Numbered from the stretch's first letter, positions 1 through 9,126 are shown. The stretch: DNA of 50,213 nucleotides from an uncultured SAR86 cluster bacterium (GCA_902537425.1 CACBBD010000009.1:1-50213), one strand, 5' to 3'. Program-made: numbers and translations. Notes: generated by a model not told the origin, from the sequence alone.

Positions 1-674
1 TTCTGAACAAATTGACAAAAGGGATGTTCATTTTCTCCAATTAAATTGAGCTGTTCTCTGCCAAATCTAGTTTTATGACAGACATCTAATGGAACCATTC
101 TAATTGGAATGCCAGAGCCAAAGACTCGAGCGGCTGATTCAGGATCAGCCCATACATTAAACTCTGCAGCTGGCGTGACATTTCCTTGCACAGTTGATGC
201 TCCGGCCATCATGGTTATTTTATTTATGTGAGTTGGCAATTCAGGATCTAAGTCTAAAGCTTGAGCGATGTTTGTTAGAGGGCCAATAGTCACAAGCTCA
301 ATATCACCAGAATTTTCTTTTGCTGTTTCAGCAATAAAGGCTGGTGCACCTTTCTTATCGTTTTCAATTGGTAATATTGGAGTCAATTGTTCCATTTCCT
401 CCCTCTGGCCAAGCCATTTTCTTTTTTCATTTCTATCCTGACTATATGTTCCAGGTTTTCCAGTGTGAACAGGTATATCTTTTCTAAGCTGTTCAACTAA
501 ATAGCAAGCATTGCTAAAACCTCTCTCTACAGGAACATTCCCTTGTACGGTTGTGATGCCCAATATTTCAAGCTCAGGAGAATTCATCGCAAGCATAATT
601 GCAAAACAATCTTCAGGATCACCACCCTTTGTTCCCATTGCTGGGTCAGTATCAATTATTATTTTCTTTTTCAT
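1..674 (-). CDS. Nucleoside hydrolase (inosine/uridine-preferring family), 3' end cut by window edge
   Basis: The frame opens with ATG at 674-672 and stays open to base 1, so about 224 N-terminal residues are visible and the C-terminus is missing. The product begins MKKKIIIDTDPAMG, which matches the calcium-binding N-terminal aspartate motif of ribonucleoside N-glycosidases. Further on it has VTIGPLTNIA and AEFNVWADPE, both typical of the family. Members hydrolyse the N-glycosidic bond of purine or pyrimidine ribosides for salvage in the cytoplasm. The loop after DTDP is longer than the common DTDPGxDD form: the second acidic pair arrives late, in GGDPEDCFAI. The gene is divergent from the carboxylesterase, with 41 bases between starts. 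Family is near certain; substrate is unknown. Confidence 0.9.
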   Translation of the reverse strand, partial: MKKKIIIDTDPAMGTKGGDPEDCFAIMLAMNSPELEILGITTVQGNVPVERGFSNACYLVEQLRKDIPVHTGKPGTYSQDRNEKRKWLGQREEMEQLTPILPIENDKKGAPAFIAETAKENSGDIELVTIGPLTNIAQALDLDPELPTHINKITMMAGASTVQGNVTPAAEFNVWADPESAARVFGSGIPIRMVPLDVCHKTRFGREQLNLIGENEHPFCQFVQ

Positions 675-715
675 ATTTCGTGATATGTTAACTCTTTTAT
701 AAGTAATAGGGAGAA

Positions 716-2269
716 ATGCTTGTGAGACCAGTTGTAGAAACTAAAAGCGGACCAGTAGAAGGTTTAATTGAAGAATTTAATGGAATTAAGGGCTACAGTT
801 TCAGAGGCATACCTTATGCAGCAGATACATCAGGTAATAATAGATGGCGTGCTCCTCAGGATGTTGAATCATGGGTAGAAAATTTTGATGCCAGTTCTTT
901 TGGACCACAATGTCCTCAATTTAGAAGAGGAGAGGGAGGATTTAGAGATTCAATTGCGAATGCTTACGAAATTGAAATACCTGAAGAGGAACCGCCGCAA
1001 GAATCAGAAGATTGCTTAAGACTGAATATATATTCAGGAGATTTAGCTCCTAAAGAAAAGTTACCAGTTATGTTTTGGATTCATGGCGGTGCTTTAAGAT
1101 TTGGATCGGGAGATAATTATTTACCAGATGGAATACTCTCGAAAGGAAAAATACTTGTAACAATAAATTATAGATTAGGAGAATTAGGTTTTTTTGCTCA
1201 TCAATCTATAAATGAAAGTGAAGAAGAGTTTAAAACTAATTTTGGCTTGCTGGATCAAATTAAGGCTTTGCATTGGGTAAGGGAAAATATAGAAAACTTT
1301 GGTGGTGATCCATCTAATATCACAATATTCGGGGAATCTGCTGGAGGATTTTCAGTTGCCGCACTTTTAGTATCTCCTCTCTCAAAAGGTCTTTTTCACA
1401 AAGCAATTGTCCAAAGTGGTGGTTTTTCAAGAATGGCCCTCCATTCATCTGATAAATCGAGTAATGGCTTTTCTGCTGCAGATCTTGGATCAAGATTCGG
1501 AGAATTTTGTGGTATCCAAAATAATGATGATCAGTTAAAGCTGATGAGAGAATTGCCTATAGATAAGATAATTGAGGTGGGAAAAATTGGATTTTCTTCT
1601 TCATTTTATGTTGATGATAAAACCATTCTCGCCCCTGTGATGAAGAGTTTTGAAGAAGGTGCAAATCATAAGGTCCCAACAATCATCGGGACCAATGCGG
1701 ATGAAGGGACGGCGCTTTACTGGGGAAGTCCTTTGGCAGATGTCGCACCTCCGGTTAATTCAGTAGAAAAATATAAGCTGGTGATTTTGGATAAATTTGA
1801 AGAAAAAGCTGAAAAAATTCTTTCTATCTATCCAGCCTCTGATAAAGAAGAGATGATCAAATCGAGCAAGAGATTATTGGGAGACTCTTTGTTTGGAGCA
1901 CCATCTTTCTTCGCCTCTAAATTTATGGCTGAACGATCTGAAGATATTTATTTTTATCATTTTAATCAGAAACCCTCAGGCAAGGCTGGAGAAATATTAG
2001 GGTCTTTCCATGCCTACGAAATAAGCTATGTCTTTGGAGTCGGAGGCTTGGGCATTATAGAGAATCAAGAGCTATCAGATATTATGCTTTCTTATTGGAC
2101 AAATTTTGCTGAATCAGGAAATCCAAATTCAGAAGAGCTGCCTGAGTGGGAAAAATTATTGCCTGGTGAAAATAAGTGGCAGGTACTGGGATCTGAAGTA
2201 GGAAAAAAAGATATAGATAGGATAGAGATCTACGATTTACTACAAGATTTTGAATTCAAGGGTATTTAA
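716..2269 (+). CDS. Type-B carboxylesterase / lipase family protein
   Basis: A 517-residue alpha/beta hydrolase of the carboxylesterase/para-nitrobenzyl esterase family. The oxyanion-hole motif WIHGG is at about residues 121-125. The nucleophile elbow GESAGG places the catalytic Ser at 208. The acid is probably Glu330 (in NADEGTA) and the histidine His432 (in GSFHAYE), giving the Ser-Glu-His triad usual for this family. There is no signal peptide, so it is probably cytoplasmic and hydrolyses carboxylic esters; the natural substrate cannot be told. The ATG at 716 follows a GGGAGAA ribosome-binding site. Its stop lies inside the TTAA shared with the convergent SDR gene. Confidence 0.92.
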   Translation: MLVRPVVETKSGPVEGLIEEFNGIKGYSFRGIPYAADTSGNNRWRAPQDVESWVENFDASSFGPQCPQFRRGEGGFRDSIANAYEIEIPEEEPPQESEDCLRLNIYSGDLAPKEKLPVMFWIHGGALRFGSGDNYLPDGILSKGKILVTINYRLGELGFFAHQSINESEEEFKTNFGLLDQIKALHWVRENIENFGGDPSNITIFGESAGGFSVAALLVSPLSKGLFHKAIVQSGGFSRMALHSSDKSSNGFSAADLGSRFGEFCGIQNNDDQLKLMRELPIDKIIEVGKIGFSSSFYVDDKTILAPVMKSFEEGANHKVPTIIGTNADEGTALYWGSPLADVAPPVNSVEKYKLVILDKFEEKAEKILSIYPASDKEEMIKSSKRLLGDSLFGAPSFFASKFMAERSEDIYFYHFNQKPSGKAGEILGSFHAYEISYVFGVGGLGIIENQELSDIMLSYWTNFAESGNPNSEELPEWEKLLPGENKWQVLGSEVGKKDIDRIEIYDLLQDFEFKGI

Positions 2270-3045
2270 GCCCGTCTTATAGAAAGACCACCATCCACAG
2301 GCAAATAAACGCCATTAATATAGGATGAAGAGGGGAGGCATAGATTGAGAGTAGCATGTGCAACCTCTTCAGGTTCACCATATCTTTTTAGACCAACTCT
2401 TCTTCTAGCATAGGTTTCTTTGTCTTTAGGATCTATAGCCGCGGTCATGTTTGTATTGATAGGACCAGGACAAACACAATTTACTGTTACCCCTTTTGGG
2501 CCTAATTCGAGAGCGAGAGAGCGAGTTAAACCAATCACCCCATGTTTGGCAGCAGTGTAAGGACTATGAAATGGTGATGCACCAAAGCCTTCAGTAGAAG
2601 ATATGTTTACTATTCTTCCATTATCAGATCCAAGAAGATGTGGAAGTGAGGCTCTAATTAATCTTACTTGACCTGTAAGAACTACATTTAAAGTATCATC
2701 CCAATAATTTTCAAAATTTTCATCATCTACCGCAGTAACAGAAGATATCCCTGCATTATTGATAACGAAATCAATAGTTTTATATGTCTCGATGGTGGCA
2801 TCTATGCATTTATTTATTGAAGCACTATCTGTTACGTCTAAAAGAAAGGGCATACATTCTCCGCCACTTGTTATTATTTCTGTTGAAATTCTATTGACTT
2901 CCTCCTGATTTACATCGGTAGCAATAACTTTAACTCCCTCTGATGCAAAAACTTTAGCTGTTGCTTCGCCCATACCACTACCAGCACCTGTAATGATTGC
3001 GACTCTTCCTTTGACTGATCTAGAAAGTTTTTTAAAGATTTTCAT
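2266..3045 (-). CDS. Short-chain dehydrogenase/reductase (classical SDR)
   Basis: A 259-residue NAD(P)-dependent oxidoreductase. Residues 19-26 (TGAGSGMG) form the cofactor-binding glycine motif, 96-99 are NNAG, and the catalytic residues are Ser149/150, Tyr163 and Lys167 in YTAAK. The C-terminal PVDGG motif is also typical. Asp44 at the end of the second strand (ATDVN) suggests a preference for NAD(H). The gene converges on the carboxylesterase, and both stops use the same TTAA at 2266-2269. It is divergent from the crotonase gene, 70 bases away. The substrate is unknown; a role in fatty-acid or hydroxy-acyl metabolism next to the crotonase is only an inference. Confidence 0.9.
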   Translation of the reverse strand: MKIFKKLSRSVKGRVAIITGAGSGMGEATAKVFASEGVKVIATDVNQEEVNRISTEIITSGGECMPFLLDVTDSASINKCIDATIETYKTIDFVINNAGISSVTAVDDENFENYWDDTLNVVLTGQVRLIRASLPHLLGSDNGRIVNISSTEGFGASPFHSPYTAAKHGVIGLTRSLALELGPKGVTVNCVCPGPINTNMTAAIDPKDKETYARRRVGLKRYGEPEEVAHATLNLCLPSSSYINGVYLPVDGGLSIRRA

Positions 3046-3115
3046 ATTTAAAATATTTGAGTTATTCGACTACTTATAAGATTATACGAACACAGACAAA
3101 TTAAAAGGAAAAACT

Positions 3116-3808
3116 ATGACGGATCAAACAGCAACTTTAACGAAGGATGGAGATGTTTCAATTATTACTTTAGACGATGGAAAGGCAAATGTTTTTTCAA
3201 CTATCATGAGTAATACAATCAATTCTCTTCTAGATTCAGTACCTGAAGACAAAGGCTCTTTATTAATTACTGGTCGAGAAGGTTTATTTTCTGCTGGTTT
3301 TGATTTAAAAACTATTTCAGGAGGAGATCCAAAGGCTGCACTTGAAATGACACAAGCTGGTTTCAAGCTTTTATCTAGAATTTATAACTTTCCAAGGCCT
3401 GTCATAGCAGCGTCTAGCGGTCATGCAATCGCTTTAGGAGCTTTCCTTTTGTGCTGTGCTGATTACAGAGTTGGAGCATCGGGTCAATTTATAGTACAAG
3501 CAAATGAAACTCGAAATGGGATGTCGATTCCAACTCCAATTTTAGAAATTTCTAAGTCAAGGATTCTCAAGAATCATTGGTATAGAGCAATCTTAAATGC
3601 TGAAGCCTATCCTATTTCTGATTCTGTGAATGCTGGCTATCTAGATGAAGTTGTCGAGCCTGAAGAACTCATGACAAAAGCTCTAGAAGTAGCTAAAGAC
3701 TTAGCAACATTGAGCCATCCTCACTATAAACTCACAAAAGATCTTGATCAAAAAGACGTTGTCAAAAGAATAAATGATTCCATCGAAGAGATGGCTAATC
3801 CTTTCTAA
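3116..3808 (+). CDS. Enoyl-CoA hydratase/isomerase (crotonase) family protein
   Basis: A 230-residue crotonase-fold protein, a little shorter than the usual 255-270. The two oxyanion-hole regions are visible: FSAGFDL around 58-64 and SSGHAIALGAF around 100-110. The segment NETRNGMSIP at 130-139 aligns with the first catalytic-glutamate helix, and Glu131 is the candidate acid/base. The second glutamate of classical hydratases is not obvious, so the reaction may be isomerisation or another acyl-CoA chemistry. The start is supported by AAAGGAAAAACT just before ATG. Divergent promoters are probably shared with the SDR gene. The crotonase family is clear; the precise reaction is open. Confidence 0.88.
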   Translation: MTDQTATLTKDGDVSIITLDDGKANVFSTIMSNTINSLLDSVPEDKGSLLITGREGLFSAGFDLKTISGGDPKAALEMTQAGFKLLSRIYNFPRPVIAASSGHAIALGAFLLCCADYRVGASGQFIVQANETRNGMSIPTPILEISKSRILKNHWYRAILNAEAYPISDSVNAGYLDEVVEPEELMTKALEVAKDLATLSHPHYKLTKDLDQKDVVKRINDSIEEMANPF

Positions 3809-3864
3809 ATTGAAAAAAAAACTTACTTAGTAGTTAGTTTTTGTTAATCTACGCATCCCTGAGT

Positions 3865-3940
3865 GGGGCCATAGCTCAGCTGGGAGAGCGCATCCCTTGC
3901 ACGGATGAGGTCGTCGGTTCGATCCCGACTGGCTCCACCA
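3865..3940 (+). tRNA. tRNA-Ala (anticodon TGC)
   Basis: A complete 76-base cloverleaf. The acceptor strands are GGGGCCA and TGGCTCC with one G-T pair. The D stem is GCTC/GAGC, the anticodon stem CATCC/GGATG around loop CTTGCAC, and the T arm contains GGTTCGATCC. The discriminator is A and CCA is encoded. The anticodon TGC is at 3898-3900. It stands alone between the crotonase and the shikimate-kinase-like gene, not inside an rRNA operon. Confidence 0.98.
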
Positions 3941-3963
3941 TTTATTGAAACTCTACCCGTATT

Positions 3964-4458
3964 TTGAAAAATTCAATCTCATTAATAGGAATGGCTGGTG
4001 CAGGGAAGACATCTGTAGGAAAGGCTTTATCTCTTGAACTTGGTTATGAATTTCTGGACACAGACAAAATAATAGAAATCTCTTATGGAAAATCTAAAGA
4101 TATTATTGATTCTGAAGGTAAAGATAGATTTAGAGCTATAGAAGAAGGAGTTCTACTTTCCACAAAATTTAAGAATACTTTACTAGCTACAGGAGGTAGT
4201 GCAGTTTTTTCTCCCTTTGCTATGGAATACTTAAGAGATAATTCTGATGTCATATATTTGGAAGTCAGCTTTGAAAATATTTCCGAGAGAGTTTTGGATT
4301 TTAAAGAAAGAGGTTTTATAAAAGAATCACATCAATCAATTGAAGAAGCTTATATGGAAAGATTAGCCTTATATAAGAAATATGCGGATTATTCCGTGAC
4401 CAATAACGGTTCGATGAAAGATTGCATTCAAAAGATTTTGTCTTTGCTAGACTTGTAG
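3964..4458 (+). CDS. Shikimate kinase family protein
   Basis: A 164-residue P-loop kinase with the shikimate kinase layout. The Walker A motif GMAGAGKT is at 9-16, LDTD at 31-34 supplies the substrate aspartate, Arg57 is in FRAIE, a GG pair is at 77-78 and ERLALY at 132-137 holds the late conserved arginine. It would phosphorylate shikimate at the 3-hydroxyl in chorismate synthesis. The start must be TTG at 3964, because the first in-frame ATG falls inside the P-loop. The usual GGG substrate loop reads GGS, and the lid lacks the common RPLL-type motif, so a divergent paralogue with another substrate is possible. It starts 23 bases after tRNA-Ala. Confidence 0.8.
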   Translation: MKNSISLIGMAGAGKTSVGKALSLELGYEFLDTDKIIEISYGKSKDIIDSEGKDRFRAIEEGVLLSTKFKNTLLATGGSAVFSPFAMEYLRDNSDVIYLEVSFENISERVLDFKERGFIKESHQSIEEAYMERLALYKKYADYSVTNNGSMKDCIQKILSLLDL

Positions 4459-4498
4459 AAAATTTGAATTTTTCTGAAGGATTTCTTAATAATTTTAT

Positions 4499-4507
4499 TG
4501 GTATACT
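4499..4507 (+). promoter_or_regulatory. Probable extended -10 promoter for the GST gene
   Basis: TGGTATACT has the extended -10 form (TG, one base, then TATACT). No good -35 box lies upstream. Transcription would start near 4514, about 20 bases before the GST start codon. Confidence 0.4.
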
Positions 4508-4534
4508 TAAATTGTTAAATTTGGAGCAAATAAT

Positions 4535-5350
4535 ATGAGTCAAGGTTTATACACTTTAAGTTATTTTAATGTGCCTGGTCGTGGAGAGAGCATAAGAGTG
4601 ATCTTAGCCATTGGCGGAATAAAATTTGAAAATAATTTCATACCTTTACCATTACCTTTAGAAAATCCTGAGAATCAAAATCCTCCTCCGTTTGATGATG
4701 GTACTTGGGGTGAGCTCAAACCCAAAACTCCATGGGGAACTCTGCCAACACTACTCTTGCCCTCAGGGGAAATCATTGGGCAGCAAAGAGCAATTCTAAG
4801 ATATCTGGGTAAATTGATTAAGTATGAAGGAAATTACCTTTATCCAGAAGAGCCCGAGGCTTCAGCAAGAGTAGATGGATTGATGGATATGATGGAAGAC
4901 ATCTGGCCTATTTTACTTGGTATTAATGGAACAGATTCGATAGAAACGGCGCCTTTATATTCAACAATGTTGGGTTTAGGCACTTTAGATGAATTTCTAA
5001 AATCTAAGATGGAAAAAGGAACTGGTGATTTATCAAACCAGTTTGATTTTTTAGAAAAGGCTATGAGTGATGAAGGCCCCTTTTTATTAGGCTCTAATCT
5101 TTCTTGCGCAGATATCTTGCTTTTTGCAGCTATCTCATGGTGGGGAGCTGCAGCTTTTCCAAATATGGATATGATGTTGAAAAGTAGACCAAAAATCGAG
5201 AAATGCATAAGAGCAGTTGGGAATATAGAAGTAATTTCTGAATATTACACCAGTTTAAAATCTAGCAGAGATTCTATGCCTACAGTGGGTTCAACTAACT
5301 ATGCTAGTTATTACAAAAATTATCATTTGTTGTGCGGGTTAAATGAATAG
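4535..5350 (+). CDS. Glutathione S-transferase family protein
   Basis: A 271-residue protein with an N-terminal thioredoxin-like GST domain followed by an all-helical C-terminal domain. The opening LSYFNVPGRGESIR resembles the sigma/alpha-class N-terminus, where an early tyrosine (Tyr6 or Tyr10) activates glutathione. PWGTLPTLLL supplies the cis-proline that binds the glutathione backbone, and IIGQQRAILRYLG stands where the usual QSxAIxRYL motif sits. The C-terminal LSCADILLFA matches the N-capping ADxxLF motif. A TTTGGAGC ribosome-binding site precedes ATG. At 271 residues it is longer than most GSTs (about 200-220), with a proline-rich insert near 38-55. The substrate is unknown. Confidence 0.87.
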   Translation: MSQGLYTLSYFNVPGRGESIRVILAIGGIKFENNFIPLPLPLENPENQNPPPFDDGTWGELKPKTPWGTLPTLLLPSGEIIGQQRAILRYLGKLIKYEGNYLYPEEPEASARVDGLMDMMEDIWPILLGINGTDSIETAPLYSTMLGLGTLDEFLKSKMEKGTGDLSNQFDFLEKAMSDEGPFLLGSNLSCADILLFAAISWWGAAAFPNMDMMLKSRPKIEKCIRAVGNIEVISEYYTSLKSSRDSMPTVGSTNYASYYKNYHLLCGLNE

Positions 5351-5359
5351 TCCATTTGA

Positions 5360-6427
5360 ATGAAATTATCAGCAATACTCATTTCATTCTTTTTCTTCGG
5401 CATTGTAAGTTCTGAAGAACCTGGCTATGTATTTGGCTGGACGCACTTAGCTGACCCGGATCTGCAAACACCAATAGGAGGATCAACCACAGGTCCTAAG
5501 ATTGAGATTGATGAAGATCCTAACTCTTATTGGCTTGAACTTCAAAATCCGGGCTTGTCAAAATATGAAAAGGATAGGTTGGCTATTCTTGGCATGCAGG
5601 GAGGCTATAAAGCAAATTTTGATTTTATGGAAACGATGGGTTTCTCTGAAAATTACTCACCTTCGAGACCGTATCAATCTTGGGGAACAGAATTTGTGAA
5701 AGTCATAGAAGATAAAGAAGATTTCATCAGCCTACAGCACATCATGGTGATGTTTTTTGAACAAGATGATGGTTCTATTTCTGATCCAATCGTAGTGAAA
5801 CATTGGAGACAGGATTGGCATTATGAAGATAAAACCTTAAATGTTTACATGGGAGATAATATCTGGAAAAAACAAACTGTCTCAGATAAGGAAATTCAGG
5901 GTAAATGGTCACAGTCTGTTTATCAGGTCGATGACTCTCCCAGATATCAGGGATATGGAGAATGGAAACATTATAAAAATACCTCTACTTGGGTTAGTGA
6001 AGAAACAAACCGACCTCTGCCAAGGAGAGAAACTACCATTAGAGACGACTATGATTTGCTTTCAGGTACTAATCTCCACACTATTACTCCTTCTGGATGG
6101 GTTCACGAGCAGAATAATTCAAAGGTTTTATTAAATGGCAAAGTACTTGCTAAAGAAATAGGTCTTGCTAGATATCAAATGGTGAGCGATTTTGATTGGA
6201 GTGCTGGAGAGGAATACTGGGACAAAACAAAACTTTTTTGGCTTGAGGTTCGAAACTACTGGAAGGACACTTTAGAAAAATCTGATCAAGTTCAAGTTCT
6301 AAAGGCAAATAAAGAAAAACTTTTATTTGCTGAGTTGTTTGGGCTAGCAGATTTATATGCAAAGGGAAATTTTGAGTCCATCAATGAAGTTGATTCATTG
6401 ATATCAAAATATGTTCAAGAAATTTGA
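5360..6427 (+). CDS. Secreted protein, probably DUF6607 family
   Basis: A 355-residue protein of unknown function. Residues 1-18 (short charged start, then ILISFFFFGIVSS) form a signal peptide, so the product is exported. The mature part is rich in Trp and Tyr, with motifs such as VKHWRQDWHYE and YQVDDSPRYQGYGEW. I associate these with the DUF6607 family from memory; the assignment was not searched. No catalytic motif is recognisable. The gene starts 10 bases after the GST stop and may share its promoter. It converges on the aminotransferase with only 4 bases between stops. Reading frame and export are secure; function is not. Confidence 0.8.
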   Translation: MKLSAILISFFFFGIVSSEEPGYVFGWTHLADPDLQTPIGGSTTGPKIEIDEDPNSYWLELQNPGLSKYEKDRLAILGMQGGYKANFDFMETMGFSENYSPSRPYQSWGTEFVKVIEDKEDFISLQHIMVMFFEQDDGSISDPIVVKHWRQDWHYEDKTLNVYMGDNIWKKQTVSDKEIQGKWSQSVYQVDDSPRYQGYGEWKHYKNTSTWVSEETNRPLPRRETTIRDDYDLLSGTNLHTITPSGWVHEQNNSKVLLNGKVLAKEIGLARYQMVSDFDWSAGEEYWDKTKLFWLEVRNYWKDTLEKSDQVQVLKANKEKLLFAELFGLADLYAKGNFESINEVDSLISKYVQEI

Positions 6428-6431
6428 AAAT

Positions 6432-7757
6432 CTAAATGGTATTTTGATTTTCTACGGCAAAATCAACCGATTGTTTTAGCACGTCTACCATTAAATCAAT
6501 TTCATGATCCCCTATAATAAATGCAGGACCTAGACAAATTATATCCCGATATTGGCCAGTACCCCCTGGGTATAGAAAGACACCTTCCTCCAGACCTTTT
6601 TGCATAACTTTACTTGTAATTTTCTTAGATTCATCAAATGGTTTTAAGTTGGATTTATCCTCTACAATTTCTATACCTATAAGAAGTCCTTTGCCTCTTA
6701 TCTCGGCAATATTTGGATGTTGTCCTACTTCGGAATTGAGTTTTTGTAATAACTTTTCACCAAGGGGCTGAACTCTTTCACATAAATTTTCTTCTCTAAG
6801 TGTTTTGAGAACTTCAACAGAAGCTGCGCATGATTGAGGTAGGGCAGCAAATGTATGAAACATAACCTCATAACCTGCTGATTGAATAGAATCAGCTATC
6901 ACATCAGTGCTGTAGGTTCCACCAATAGCTGCATATCCTCCACCCATTCCTTTGCCTGCTACAAGGATATCTGGTCGAGTATTGTAAAAATTACACGCGA
7001 AGTCTATTCCGACTCTTCCAAAGCCTGTCATCACCTCATCAGCAATCAGTAAAATATCATTTTCCTTAAGTATTTTCTCTGCTTCTTCCCAATATCCTTC
7101 TGGAGGAGTAATTGCTCCGCCGCTAGATCCATTTATAGGTTCCATTAAAAGGGCAGCTATATTTCTTGGATCTAATCTCTTGATCGTATCTCTCAGATTA
7201 TCTAAATAATAATCTTTTGAGTCAGGATGAAAACTACCTAAAGGACATCTAAGTGGGTAAGGTGTCTCTATTGTGGTTGGTGATGGAACATAACTTTCCA
7301 GTCCTCTTTTTCGAGCTTCATGACCCGAAATACCTGACATATTTAATGTAGTGCCATGATAGGAAAGACTTCTGGTAAGAATGATATTCTTTTCGGGCTT
7401 TCCTCTACTCGCTTGATATTGAATTGCAAGCTTGACAGCTGATTCGTTTGCTTCTGATCCACCAGATGAGAGATGTATTCTAGTTAAATGAGATGGAAGC
7501 CAGTGATTCCTCAATTCGTCTAATAAAGCTTCTCTTTCAGGGGTAAGAAAGGGAGGGAGTATGTATGAATTATTTATTACCGCTCTGGAAATAGCCTCAG
7601 CGACTTCTTCCCTTCCATATCCAATATTATTGACTATCGCTCCGCCGGCTGCATCCAGAATTTTTCTTCCGTCTTTAGTATATAAGTAAGCTCCCTTAGA
7701 ACTTTCAAATTCTATTCCCCACGTCTGCTTGAGAAAAGGCCATTTTATTTGTTCCAT
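6432..7757 (-). CDS. Class-III pyridoxal-phosphate aminotransferase
   Basis: A 441-residue fold-type I PLP enzyme. SSGGSEANESAVK at 98-110 is the phosphate-binding and large-domain signature. Asp240 in LLIADEVMTGFGR contacts the pyridine nitrogen, and Lys269 in VAGKGMGGGY is the Schiff-base lysine. The family transfers the terminal or alpha amino group of compounds such as omega-amino acids, diamines or GABA to a keto acid. The gene lies 9 bases downstream of the Nramp-like transporter on the same strand, so the two are almost certainly co-transcribed. This suggests an amino compound as shared substrate, but that is inference. Confidence 0.92.
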   Translation of the reverse strand: MEQIKWPFLKQTWGIEFESSKGAYLYTKDGRKILDAAGGAIVNNIGYGREEVAEAISRAVINNSYILPPFLTPEREALLDELRNHWLPSHLTRIHLSSGGSEANESAVKLAIQYQASRGKPEKNIILTRSLSYHGTTLNMSGISGHEARKRGLESYVPSPTTIETPYPLRCPLGSFHPDSKDYYLDNLRDTIKRLDPRNIAALLMEPINGSSGGAITPPEGYWEEAEKILKENDILLIADEVMTGFGRVGIDFACNFYNTRPDILVAGKGMGGGYAAIGGTYSTDVIADSIQSAGYEVMFHTFAALPQSCAASVEVLKTLREENLCERVQPLGEKLLQKLNSEVGQHPNIAEIRGKGLLIGIEIVEDKSNLKPFDESKKITSKVMQKGLEEGVFLYPGGTGQYRDIICLGPAFIIGDHEIDLMVDVLKQSVDFAVENQNTI

Positions 7758-7766
7758 TAAATCACC

Positions 7767-9101
7767 TTAGAACGCTAAAAGTATGTCATCTATGATTAAA
7801 ACTGCCATACTCAATTGTAATACTAAACTTGCCCATAAAATAAATTTAGTTGTAATTTTGGGTTGTAACTCTGGCTCAAGCTTATTGACTAAATAGAGCG
7901 CACCTATATTAACTATAGGTAACCCCATGGCGGCCCATATACCTGCTATGAGAAGTAAGGTGAAGGGATTTGGTAAAACAAAATAGAATAAACCTGATAG
8001 AAATGGGATAAGGAAAGCTATCAGCTTGATTAACTTTTTTCTTGTATTTGCTTGCTCTTTTACTAGACCCATAGAAATTAAATAGTCAGATATGGTTCTT
8101 GTGAATGCAGCAGTTCCTGATAATAGAGTAGAGAATAAAACAAAAAATGCCAGAACTATAAAAAGCCATTTAGCCCAACCGCCCAACACTAGAGAGAACA
8201 TATTTTGAAGTGAACTTATAACATCTATATCCCAAAAAGAGCTTGTCGCTAAAGCTTGTTGTAATTCAGGGATATTGTAAAGAACACCTGCTCCTAAAAA
8301 GAAAAAGGGCAGTGTTCCAAGAGTAATAAAAAAGACTGTCACCCAAACATCAGTCTGCATAGTTTTTATCCAATGTTTAGTTTCCTCAACATTATTTCCA
8401 CTATTTTCTGCATATCCTTTTTCTAAACACCAATACGTATACGCCATTATTTCTCCATAGCTTATTCCGGTAAAACCAAAAACAGCTAGAGCTAGTGGTA
8501 AGTATTCAGATGGAAAAGAAAAGCTAAGACCTGATGAGACTTGTGCAAAACTAACTTGATAATCAGTAGATTGCATTGCAATTGCGATAATCATCGTCAT
8601 AAAAGAGAAGAACAATACCATTACAAGCAAGGTCTTCTCTAAGCTCTTATAAGATCCGAAATAGAGCAACATCCAAGTAACTAAACAAGAGATTACAACC
8701 CATATTTCTACAGTTAAAAAAGGGAACATTGTAGTGCCAGCCTCAGCTACAGCTCCTGCTAATCCACCCATACCGGCAATTGAGGGTATGACTCCGATAA
8801 ACATGAACCAAACTAACCAAGATGTAGTTTTTCCTTGGATGGTTGTTTTGAAGCCAGGCATATCGGCAAAAGCTTCTAAAAATGTTTTTTTCGAAACAAC
8901 TATATATCGGGCTATCTCAGCTTGGATGATTGGTTTACTCCACATGCTTAACAGCAACCACCACAAAAGCATAAACCCTGCGGCTGCCCCCAATAAAGGC
9001 GTCATTACTATCGATCCACTTCCTACAACACTCCCAGTAACAACCACGCTTGGGCCAATAAATTTTAATCTTTCTAAAAAGGTTTTTGGTGCTTCTTGCA
9101 T
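7767..9101 (-). CDS. Nramp-related (SLC11-like) membrane transporter with non-canonical first helix
   Basis: A 444-residue polytopic membrane protein with about 11 predicted helices. The start (GPSVVVTGSVVGSGS, residues 16-30, then a WWLLLSMWSKPIIQAEIARY-type segment) follows the Nramp helix 1-2 pattern. However, the DPGN metal-coordinating motif is replaced by GSGS (27-30). The helix 6 region, around 208-230 (FGFTGISYGEIMAYTYW), has no MPH motif. Proteins like this are generally annotated as Nramp-family divalent metal transporters, but the canonical manganese/iron ligands are missing, so metal transport is doubtful. It is upstream of and probably co-transcribed with the aminotransferase, and divergent from the alpha/beta hydrolase with 25 bases between annotated starts. 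Confidence 0.8.
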   Translation of the reverse strand: MQEAPKTFLERLKFIGPSVVVTGSVVGSGSIVMTPLLGAAAGFMLLWWLLLSMWSKPIIQAEIARYIVVSKKTFLEAFADMPGFKTTIQGKTTSWLVWFMFIGVIPSIAGMGGLAGAVAEAGTTMFPFLTVEIWVVISCLVTWMLLYFGSYKSLEKTLLVMVLFFSFMTMIIAIAMQSTDYQVSFAQVSSGLSFSFPSEYLPLALAVFGFTGISYGEIMAYTYWCLEKGYAENSGNNVEETKHWIKTMQTDVWVTVFFITLGTLPFFFLGAGVLYNIPELQQALATSSFWDIDVISSLQNMFSLVLGGWAKWLFIVLAFFVLFSTLLSGTAAFTRTISDYLISMGLVKEQANTRKKLIKLIAFLIPFLSGLFYFVLPNPFTLLLIAGIWAAMGLPIVNIGALYLVNKLEPELQPKITTKFILWASLVLQLSMAVLIIDDILLAF

Positions 9102-9126
9102 TCTTGTATAGATTTTCTCACTAAAT

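Noticed and set aside
511-702. Plus-strand frame of 63 codons
   Set aside because: It is antisense to the start of the nucleoside hydrolase, whose motifs are clear on the minus strand.
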